Origin: Rothia mucilaginosa ATCC 25296
GTDB lineage: Bacteria > Actinomycetota > Actinomycetes > Actinomycetales > Micrococcaceae
Direction of reading: 5' to 3'
Assembly: GCF_000175615.1 (NCBI RefSeq)
Contig: NZ_ACVO01000025.1
Coordinates: 108,462-172,461 of the forward strand
Length of the DNA stretch: 64,000 nt
Shown piece after piece: positions 26,781-34,800 of the stretch. Position 1 is the first letter of the stretch. The number at the start of each line of letters is the position of its first letter. The notes beneath the pieces are model-generated. The model had not been told where the DNA came from and did not search any database. It was given only the letters and a program-made list of their open reading frames with translations. The position numbers and the translations under genes are program-made.

Positions 26781-27719
26781 TTAGCCTGCGAAGTCGCCGA
26801 GCATATCCACGGTCGGCACGAAGAAGAGGGTGCCGGTCACCGCGGTGCTGAAATCCAGCAGACGGTCGTAGTTAGCGCCGTCCACTCCCATGAACATGTT
26901 CATGAGCATCTTCCGGACGGTCGAGAAGGTGCTGGCGTAGCAGATGAAGTAGGTGCCCAGCTCGTTGTTACCCACGGTGCCGAAGGGCATATTGTCGCGA
27001 ATAACCTTGAAATCGTCACCGATATTGGCGATAGCGGAGTGCGAGTTGGCGGGCTTCTCGTCCTCGCTCATCTCGATGTCGTCGTGCTTGGAGCGGCCGA
27101 TGACCTTCTCCTGCTCGGAGACGGGCAGACTATTCCACGCGGTCATGTCGTGGATGTACTTCTGCACGAACTGGTAGCTGCCGCCCTTGTACATGGGGTC
27201 GCTGTCACCGATGATGCCGAAGTATTCGCGTGCCGCGGGGGTCTGCGGGTTCTCGGTGCCGTCCACAAAACCGATGATGGAGCGGCCGTCCCAGTAGCGG
27301 AAGCCGTGCACCTCATCCAGTACCTCAGCAATATCGCGCAGAGCCGCGGTAATAGCGGACGCCATATCGTAGGCGACGGACGGCTGGGTCGCGCGGATGT
27401 GGAAGTGCAGATCGCCGGGAGTGGACACCGCGGTGTGCTTAGGGCCCCTAATCTCCTCGAACTCCACGAGCTCTTGCGGCAGCGGCTTGGGCAGATCCAG
27501 GGTCAGCCACGCGCTGTGGCTGATACCCAGTACAACGCTGGCGTTCTCGGGCGAGTAGCGGTTCGCGGCGGTGTGGTTGAGGTTAATGACGAGCCCGCAG
27601 AGGTTCTGGAAAGCCTCGATGAGTGCATCGTGAGCAATGTCTTCCTTGAACTTCCACACCATGAAAATGGTGTTAGCGTTCGGGCTGGCAGTGACCTGTT
27701 GTGATTCTGGTGCAAACAT
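26781..27719 (-). CDS. DyP-type heme peroxidase
   Basis: I choose ATG 27719 (MFAPESQQVTA) over an upstream TTG; a GGTGAG ribosome site precedes it. The 312-residue protein has the distal motif GFVDGTENP (Asp about 152), the proximal heme ligand His227 in NSHSAIA, and the distal Arg in VIRDNMPFG. These mark a class P/B DyP peroxidase, which oxidises dyes, Mn or unknown substrates with hydrogen peroxide. There is no signal peptide and no recognisable encapsulin-targeting tail; the C-terminus reads TVDMLGDFAG. It is probably a single-gene unit. Confidence 0.93.
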   Translation of the reverse strand: MFAPESQQVTASPNANTIFMVWKFKEDIAHDALIEAFQNLCGLVINLNHTAANRYSPENASVVLGISHSAWLTLDLPKPLPQELVEFEEIRGPKHTAVSTPGDLHFHIRATQPSVAYDMASAITAALRDIAEVLDEVHGFRYWDGRSIIGFVDGTENPQTPAAREYFGIIGDSDPMYKGGSYQFVQKYIHDMTAWNSLPVSEQEKVIGRSKHDDIEMSEDEKPANSHSAIANIGDDFKVIRDNMPFGTVGNNELGTYFICYASTFSTVRKMLMNMFMGVDGANYDRLLDFSTAVTGTLFFVPTVDMLGDFAG

Positions 27720-27821
27720 AAAACTCACCGTACGCCCGTGTGTACGCCCCTGCAATGAATCTAGCCCTAACCTTCTGCACTGAACGGAGAAGATTAGGGC
27801 TGGGAATATAAAAGCCGTGCT

Positions 27822-29084
27822 TTAGAAGCCGTGGGAGGCGAGGTGCCGCGCATGCGACAGACGCGCCGCCGTCTCAAAAATAGTCCACGCCTGCACCTGA
27901 GCGGACAGCTCCACCGGCGCACCGGGCTTCACAACCTTGCTCATCGGCTCGGTGAACCGCGGGGAGAACTGCACGAGCGCCTTACCGCGAATCTCATTCG
28001 GGTCAATGTCGTACTCATTCATCGGCAGGTCGGGGTCGAACTCGCGGCGACCCTCCCACAGGGCGCGTGCGGTCGAGTACACCAGGGTCGAGGCGAGCGC
28101 TCGCGCCTCATCACTGAGCAGCGGCGAGGATGCCGCCATGCCCAGGTAGCGCACGAGAATGCCGGTGAACAGGCCGCCGTCGCCGTCACCGTGAGAGATG
28201 AGGATGCGGCGGCGCGCACCGGAGAGGAACTCCACCTCTTCGGTCATGTGCTTGACGATGCCGACGATGAGGCGCTCGGCGCGCTCGGCGGGGTCCACCT
28301 CGCAGGGCACACCGGAGGCCGCCAAACTCAGCAAGGCGCCCAGGGCGGTTCCCTGGTTGTAGGTGAATTCGCTGCGCTCGTACTCGTACTCGTCGCCGCG
28401 CACGTTCACGCCGTCAATATAGAGTGAACGTTCTGCATCCCAGAGGGTTTCGTTCATCCAATCCATGAGCGCGGCGGCAGTCTTCGGGTCGCCCGCCCGC
28501 ACATACGCCAGAGCAGTCGGCGCGGTCGCCGCAGCATTCACAAAATCACGCTTGGACTTGCGCCAACTCATGCCACCCACCGGGGAGAAACCCTTCGCCA
28601 ACTGCTCAAAGAGGGCCGCGCCAGCATCCTGGGCGGCAACATCATTCGCGCCGGTCAGCTCAATGCAGAAGGAGTTCATGCGGCCCACCGCGAGGGTCAG
28701 CCACGCCATATCGTCAAAGTAGTCGTTCGCGAAGCGGCCGTAATTACGCACGTTAATGCCGCGCAACAGCGCGCGGGCACGGTGTAGCTCCTCCTGGGCG
28801 GCAGTAATATCGCCCTCGCGCAGGTGACGCTGACCGGCATCAATCACACAATCCAGCAGGTGCGCCTGCCACCAGTAGTGCCAAGCGTTCAGGCGCTGGC
28901 TCAGCGGTCGCGGGTCGGGCACCTGCACCGAACCGATGAGGGCGCCGGGAACGCCAAGAATACGGTGCACGAAGGTGTCGGTGACGCTGGCGGCTGCGGC
29001 AGCGGCATGCGAGGAGGTGCGCTCGGCGTACTCGCTAATCGACTCCAGAGACTGCGCGTTGTGGGAAGACGGCTGGGAATTCAT
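27822..29084 (-). CDS. Glycoside hydrolase family 76-like protein, cytosolic
   Basis: I use ATG 29084 (MNSQPSSHNAQSL) after AGAGGG; the open frame upstream has no ribosome site. The 420-residue (alpha/alpha)6-type protein has FANDYFDDMAWLTLA, matching the paired catalytic Asp motif of GH76 alpha-1,6-mannanases, and FTYNQGTALGALL, a second GH76 block. Family members are usually secreted, but this one has no signal peptide. It may act on an intracellular mannose-containing glycan, or it may be a divergent non-catalytic relative. Its relation to manA and the phosphomannomutase 20 kb away is speculative. Confidence 0.8.
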   Translation of the reverse strand: MNSQPSSHNAQSLESISEYAERTSSHAAAAAASVTDTFVHRILGVPGALIGSVQVPDPRPLSQRLNAWHYWWQAHLLDCVIDAGQRHLREGDITAAQEELHRARALLRGINVRNYGRFANDYFDDMAWLTLAVGRMNSFCIELTGANDVAAQDAGAALFEQLAKGFSPVGGMSWRKSKRDFVNAAATAPTALAYVRAGDPKTAAALMDWMNETLWDAERSLYIDGVNVRGDEYEYERSEFTYNQGTALGALLSLAASGVPCEVDPAERAERLIVGIVKHMTEEVEFLSGARRRILISHGDGDGGLFTGILVRYLGMAASSPLLSDEARALASTLVYSTARALWEGRREFDPDLPMNEYDIDPNEIRGKALVQFSPRFTEPMSKVVKPGAPVELSAQVQAWTIFETAARLSHARHLASHGF

Positions 29085-29160
29085 GGACCCTCTGTAGTTG
29101 CGGTGAAGTATTACGTCTGAAATTATCCCACTTTTTGCCCTCTGAACGCCCGAATACTGT

Positions 29161-29200
29161 GGGCGGGCTCTCGGGTGTGATTCCTTTTCAAGAGCCCGCC
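29161..29200 (-). terminator. Terminator of the pseudouridine synthase gene
   Basis: GGCGGGCTCT and AGAGCCCGCC flank an 18-19 nt loop, 48 bp beyond the stop at 29248. Confidence 0.7.
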
Positions 29201-29247
29201 GAGAACATGCACCGCAGGGAACGGAGTGAACGCCACTCAAAAACCGG

Positions 29248-30399
29248 TTAGGAGGCGGCAGTCAGCGAACGCCCGCTGTACAGATCCACTCGCTCGCCGG
29301 TGATGGGATGCTCAAAATGCAGACTGTACGCCAGTAGTTGCAGTGGGTACTCGGGGCGGTCTGGCGCGTCGGGTAGCACCTGCGGATAGAGCACATCGCC
29401 CAGAATGGGGGAGCTGAGCATATTCAGGTGCGCCCGCAGTTGGTGCGTTTTGCCGGTGTGAGGCGCCAAATCATAGAGCGCCCATTCTCTATTCGGTTCC
29501 GCGCGCCAACCAGCAACCGCCTGCGCGCTCGGGGTAAAAGTCCGCAGAATCTTCGCGGTCGTCAGCGTATTCGGCTCCACACCCTGCGCCGCGCACTCTT
29601 GCTCAGAAAGCTGCTGAACCTGCAGCTGATCACGAATCTTCTGAATATGCGAACGCACCTGCAGGCCCTCCGCACTCAACGCCTGCTCGGCGGCGGCAGC
29701 ATCGGCGGGAACCGGCGCCACGGCACGGTAAGTCTTCGACACCTGACGGTGCTGAAACATCATCTGGAAGGGGCGGCGCGCCTCTACGGTCTTGGCAAAA
29801 AGCAGCACGCCCGCGGTCGGACGGTCCAAGCGGTGAATCGGAATCAGCAGCGGGTTCTGCTCACGCACCCGCAGCTTGGTCAGCGCGGTCTGCGCAATAT
29901 AGGCGCCGCGCGGGGTGGTCGGCAGAAAATGCGGCTTATCAATCGCCAACACGTGCTCATCCTCGTAGAGCACCGGCATGTCAGAGGGTAGCTGCGGCTC
30001 ATCCGCAAGCTCACGGAAATACCAGATGCGCTCACCCGGCATATAGGGGCTATCGCCGGTCAGGATCGTGCCGTCGTCCAGGCGCACCTCACCGGTATTA
30101 AAGCGGGCGTGAATAATCTGCGGGTCGTTCGGGTAGAAGCGCGTAATCAGATAGTCCGCAATGGTTGCCGGAGCCGTGCCATTCGGGGTGAGTTCAGCCG
30201 GGAGCTCCTCCACGCGCGGCAGGATCAGCTGAATTGGGTCGATACCGTTCTTCTGAACCAGCGGAGGGGTCAGTAGGCGGCGGTGTGTGCGGCGTGCCGG
30301 TTTCGCTTGGTAGGCAGCAGGCTGTATTCCCTGCTGTGTTTTGGGCTGAGAGCTGGGCTGTGAGCTGGGTTGTGGGCGTGCGGTGTTCTGTGCGGGCAT
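29248..30399 (-). CDS. RluA-family RNA pseudouridine synthase
   Basis: Isomerises uridine to pseudouridine in rRNA or tRNA. The catalytic motif HRLDRPTAGVLLFAKT (Asp near residue 190) is clear; VSKTYRAVAPV and the C-terminal HQLRAHLNMLSSPILGD are also typical. The 383 residues include an N-terminal low-complexity, Gln/Ser/Pro-rich 45 residues, which may be a tail or an upstream mis-start. Conserved sequence begins near RRLLTPPLVQKNGIDPIQL. The specific target (23S rRNA sites or tRNA) cannot be told. Single-gene unit with its own terminator. Confidence 0.9.
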   Translation of the reverse strand: MPAQNTARPQPSSQPSSQPKTQQGIQPAAYQAKPARRTHRRLLTPPLVQKNGIDPIQLILPRVEELPAELTPNGTAPATIADYLITRFYPNDPQIIHARFNTGEVRLDDGTILTGDSPYMPGERIWYFRELADEPQLPSDMPVLYEDEHVLAIDKPHFLPTTPRGAYIAQTALTKLRVREQNPLLIPIHRLDRPTAGVLLFAKTVEARRPFQMMFQHRQVSKTYRAVAPVPADAAAAEQALSAEGLQVRSHIQKIRDQLQVQQLSEQECAAQGVEPNTLTTAKILRTFTPSAQAVAGWRAEPNREWALYDLAPHTGKTHQLRAHLNMLSSPILGDVLYPQVLPDAPDRPEYPLQLLAYSLHFEHPITGERVDLYSGRSLTAAS

Positions 30400-30864
30400 G
30401 GCTCTACTCTACCGCCTGCGCGGGGTTGGCTCGGAGGCAAGCTGGAGGCGTACTGAGTGAGTTGGGCTGAGCTACGTGCGGGTGGAAATATTGCCGTGGG
30501 CTTGGGTGTGGGGTTGCGGAAGACAGTTTTGTCTGACACTCATGAATGTTTGTGCGAATATGTGGAACAGAAAACGAAAACTTCACAAATTTTTGAAATT
30601 ATTGGACATTTAATTTAAAAAAACTACATTAATTTTACAAAAAACAGCGTTTAAGTGCGGTATTTTCGAAAATGCTGTCAAATCATAAATCAATAACCCT
30701 CAATTTAGCCCCTTTGGTTTTTCTAAGTATAAAAGATGTAAAGCAATTAAAGACATGCTAACCTGGGCACCCTACGTCATAAACGCCTTAATAAAGGCTG
30801 AAAGTAGCCTTAAAGCGGTACGATTAAGACACAGAAGTTCGATATTTCGAACGAAGGGGTCGAA
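30400..30864. other. AT-rich intergenic island with TTCGAA palindromes
   Basis: Roughly 30540-30760 is far richer in A and T than the surrounding genes. I see no gene. It contains the perfect palindrome ATTTTCGAAAAT (30662-30673) and, nearer the tetR gene, GTTCGA-TATT-TCGAAC (30837-30852). Both have a TTCGAA-type centre. It may be a regulatory region or transferred DNA. Confidence 0.6.
30837..30852. promoter_or_regulatory. Inverted repeat GTTCGA-N4-TCGAAC, probable TetR operator
   Basis: Arms are perfect over 6 bp. It ends 12 bp before the first possible ATG of the tetR gene. Autoregulation is inferred from position. Confidence 0.55.
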
Positions 30865-31554
30865 ATGGGACAGAAACAGCGCAAGGATGCAGAGGTTAAA
30901 GGAACACTCCCAAATACAGCGGTGCAATCGGACAATTCCAAAGCACCGGAAAATGCGATAGGAGAGGTTATGGAACATTCACAAAAGAATGCGGAGCCTC
31001 GCACCGGTGCCCTGCGTATGGAGCCGCACGAACGCGAAGAGCAAATTCTGAAAATCGCTGCAGAACATTTCGCTCGCCGCGGCGTGCTCGGTGCCTCCAT
31101 GAGCGCTATCGCCCGCGATGCAGGCATTACCCGCGCCCTGCTCTACCACTACTTCCCCGGCAAGGACTCCCTGGCGGCCGCTGTCACCCGACGCGAAGCC
31201 AACGCAGTCCTTGAGGCCCTGGGCGAGCATCACGAAAACCCCGAAGAGGCGTTGCGCAATGCGCTACGCACGTACTTCCTCGTTGTAGCCGGCGTTCCCA
31301 CCCCCGGTGGGGAGGACTTCCCGAACAACCCTACCGACTACCTCGAATGGATGCTTGAACGCACCGGCATGCCGATTAATGACCGCACTCGCGTCATCCT
31401 CGGAGGCTGGTTGCAGCTCGTTGACTACTTCGCCATGCACGTCGTGCAGCTCAACCCCCGCGATCAGCGCACCGTTCGCTCCCGCGGGCTCGGGCTTGAA
31501 GAAGCTATCGACCTGTGTCTGGGGGCCGTGGACACCCTCACCGGCGGCTACTAG
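30865..31554 (+). CDS. TetR-family transcriptional regulator
   Basis: HTH in EEQILKIAAEHFARRGVLGASMSAIARDAGITRALLYHYFPGKDSL, then a helical ligand-binding domain. Two starts are plausible: ATG 30865 after GAAGGGG (229 residues) and ATG 30970 after AGGAGAGG (194 residues). The first 35 residues are polar and not conserved-looking, so the later start may be the real one. It lies behind an AT-rich island with two palindromes. No target gene is adjacent on its downstream side except a possible broken dehydrogenase remnant. Confidence 0.88.
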   Translation: MGQKQRKDAEVKGTLPNTAVQSDNSKAPENAIGEVMEHSQKNAEPRTGALRMEPHEREEQILKIAAEHFARRGVLGASMSAIARDAGITRALLYHYFPGKDSLAAAVTRREANAVLEALGEHHENPEEALRNALRTYFLVVAGVPTPGGEDFPNNPTDYLEWMLERTGMPINDRTRVILGGWLQLVDYFAMHVVQLNPRDQRTVRSRGLGLEEAIDLCLGAVDTLTGGY

Positions 31555-31604
31555 CCACCTGTCACCCTAAGAGGTAACAGGTCAGCGTAGGACTTCCCGC
31601 TCCG

Positions 31605-31718
31605 ATGTTTGGTTATGTGCTCCACGGCAAAGGCGACGTGGACATCCGGGCGGTTATTCCTCCGCTACGCCGCTTGCGACGTGGTGGACTCCGGGAACAC
31701 CACCCGGTTCGTGAGTAG
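31605..31718 (+). pseudogene. Possible remnant of a zinc-type alcohol dehydrogenase N-terminus
   Basis: A 37-codon frame starts MFGYVLHGKGDVDIRAV, which resembles the first strand of medium-chain dehydrogenases (ALVLHGPGDVRVE pattern), then becomes Arg-rich and stops. There is no ribosome site. The remaining sequence to the terminator at 31726 has no coding content. The resemblance covers about 15 residues only and could be chance. Confidence 0.3.
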
Positions 31719-31725
31719 GGAAACA

Positions 31726-31765
31726 TAATGCCCCGCACCCTCTTCCATGAAGGTGCGGGGCATTA
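31726..31765. terminator. Bidirectional terminator before lhr
   Basis: TAATGCCCCGCACC and its perfect complement GGTGCGGGGCATTA are separated by a 12-nt loop, between the tetR region and the convergent lhr gene. Confidence 0.88.
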
Positions 31766-31835
31766 TGATGCTCAGGTTGAGGTTAAAGGAATTGATTTAA
31801 TCTTATGTTGAGCTTGAGGCTCTTTCTGGAGAGGG

Positions 31836-34800
31836 CTAAATGGAACGGCGCAGCGACAGTCCGCGAACCGTCGCGTAGAACCCCTGCGCCTGCAGTGCCG
31901 CACGCAGCGCCTCCACCGGATGCTCCATAACCTCGCCGCCGGAGACACTCAAGGTATGCGTGCCCAAAAGCTCCACATCGTTAACCTTCTCCACCGAAAT
32001 CTTCTCCGCACCACCGGCGGACACCAGGCGAGCCAGGGCGGGGGCCGCCGCCTCCAGAAGTACCGGGTCGGTGGTGAAAGCCAGCAGGGTCTTCGCGCCA
32101 CGCTCCACGTACAGCACCGGTGCGCCGTCCACCAGCACCACGCAGGCACCCGCCTTGCGTGCCGGACGGTGCTTCACAGTCCCCTCGCCTTCGTGTGCAA
32201 AGGAGGGAATCGCGGGCCAGCTCAGCGCCGTACCGTACGGGTTCGCCGGGTCGGTCGCCGCCAGCAGGGTCACCGTGAATGTGCCGTACACCTGTTCGGT
32301 ATCGGTACGCTGCGGGGCGTAGGCGCTCGCACCAAAACCCTGTGTCGCACCAAAACCCTGCGAACCTGCGGGAATACTGAGGCTATCGGCGGTAGAACGC
32401 AGTAGATCCACCGTCGCCGGGGCGGCGAACTGCGCCGCACCCAAACCCTCAATAAAGTAGCCGCGACGCACCAGCGCACGATCCTCAGCCGCCGAATAGA
32501 TCCGGTACAGCTGCGAGAACCCACCGGCAGAATCCTCCACCTGCAGGCACCCGCGAGTCAGCACACCGTAGCGGTCCAGCAGCAGGTCGGCGCGTGCGAG
32601 CGCCGTAACCGTCGCCTCCACAGGCTCCTGTAGTAGTGTGTCTACGCGCGAGAAGCGGCCGCTGTCCTGCGGGGCAACGGCGGGAGCGACGGCATGGAGC
32701 CCGCCGCGCAGGGAACGCAGACCGCGCCCGGCGGCAGGCGCAGAGTAGCCGCTGGAACCATAGCTATCAGCACCGTAACCGCCCGCCAAGCCGTTACCCA
32801 TGGAGGCGCGCGCCGCCGCAATACGCCCCGCACCGCGGCGGCCCACCCGCGTCAGACGCGCAGGGGTCGCCGGAGTCGGATGCGCACTGCGGACACCCGC
32901 AAGCATCGCCCGAACCGGCGCGAAACTATCGTTCGTCACCGCACCAGCCCACACCAGACGCCACAGAGCCGCCGAAATCTCCGCCGTATCCGGGAAAGTC
33001 ACCACCTGACCGGCGGGTGCAGCCGCACTCATCAGCTGCGCCACCCGCTCACGTAGCGCCGGCACGAACAGGCCGCCGTGAGCCAGCGCCTCATAGATGG
33101 CGTGCTCGAGCGTGCCCGGAGCCTGCAGTGCCTCCCAGAGCTCGGGGTTCTCCGCGCGCAACAGCTGCTCCGGGTAGTCCTCACCCAGAGTCAGCGAGGA
33201 ACTCTCGCTCAAATGCAGGCGAATCCAGCCGTCAGACTTCTGCGCGCTACCGCCGCCGAGCTGCCCGGCGCCGGTGAAGAACACCCTGCCGCTTGCCATC
33301 AGCTCGTCCAGCATGTGCGGCTGGTAGCCGGGCACGCGTGCCGGAAGAATCAGCGTCTCCAGCGCGGAAGCCGGTACGCGCACACCCGCCAGCTGGTCGA
33401 TGGCGGTGAGCAGATCCTCCGTGGCGGAGGCGGAATCCTGTCCTGTATGTTCTGCGCCGTGCTCAGCCAACGGGTTGGGTGCCGCTGTGCTGAGGGGTGC
33501 CACCCTCTCGCCCATCACCGTGGCGGCGCGGCGGGAGGGTATGAACGCACCGTAGGCGCTCGCCTCCGGCAGGGTCTGTGCAACCCGCACGGATAAAGAA
33601 CGAACGTTCTGCCACGAGGGTAGGAATACACCATAGACCTGCGCCGATACCGGCTCAATCTCCTCACGCAACGCCGCCAGAGAGCGGGCACGAATCGTGC
33701 GCAAAACCTGCGCATCCACCCACTCAACACCGGCAGACCCGGGAGTGCGCAGCACCTCGGGCAGGAACTCGCCGGAGCTCAGGCGGCGCTGTTGCTGAAG
33801 ACGCTGCAACACCGGAGTCAGCACGCCCACGCCCACCGGGGTCAGGCGTGAAAAATGCTCCGCCGCCTGCTGCGCCGTGAAGGGAATATGGGTGCGCGCA
33901 TAGCGAGAAACCAGATCCTCCAAAGGCTCCGCGACCGGCTCCAACAGGATGGTAGGAAGCGCCGCGGCGGGCATAATGCCCAGCCCATCGCGCAGACGCG
34001 CGGCATCCTCAACCACCGCATAGTACAGCTGCGGCTTGGCGGAACCGTCGGCAGCTCCCATGTCGGCTGCTCCCATGAACGAGAAGGCACGGCGCGAGCG
34101 TACCAGCTCCTCCGCCAGGGCGCGCGCCTGATCCGTGCTGGCATGCGCGCCGTACTCCTCGCCGTAGTTTTCGGAGTCCTCGGACTCGCCGAAATCTTGA
34201 GAACCGTGCGGCGCAGATTCAGCCCGCAGGTTGTCGGCACGCAAGCGCAGACTCAACTCCCGCGCGCTCAACGGACCCAGCTGACGCAAAAGATCCGCCA
34301 CGCCCTCCACACCGCAGGCACGGTAACGCTCACCCGTGCGCTGCAGACGCTGCTGAGTCTGCACCAGAACCGCCGGATCCAGCAGGTCACGCAGACCGCT
34401 CGAACCCAGCAACTCAGCCAGCAGCGCCGGGTCCAGCGACAGCGCGGCAGCGCGACGTTCGGCGGCGGGTGCATCGCCGTCGTAGAGGTGCTCGGCAACG
34501 TACTCAAAGAGCAGGGTGCGCGCAAAAGGCGAAGGATCGTTCGTCTCAACCTCCAGCATAGACACCGCCCGAGACTGCAACGAACGGTGCACCTGAACCA
34601 GCGCCGGAACATCGTACACATCCTGCAGACACTCGCGCGCCGTCTCCAAAAGCACCGGAAAATCAGGGTATTTACGCGCCACATCCAACAGCTGCGCCGC
34701 ACGCTGACGCTGCTGCCACAGAGGGGTGCGCTTACCCGGATCACGGCGCGGCAACAGCAGGGCACGCGCCGCATTCTCACGGAACCGAGACGCAAAAAGC

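Noticed and set aside
26781..26820. Encapsulin-targeting peptide on the DyP peroxidase
   Set aside because: The C-terminus (TVDMLGDFAG) lacks the usual IGSLK-like motif, and no encapsulin gene is nearby.
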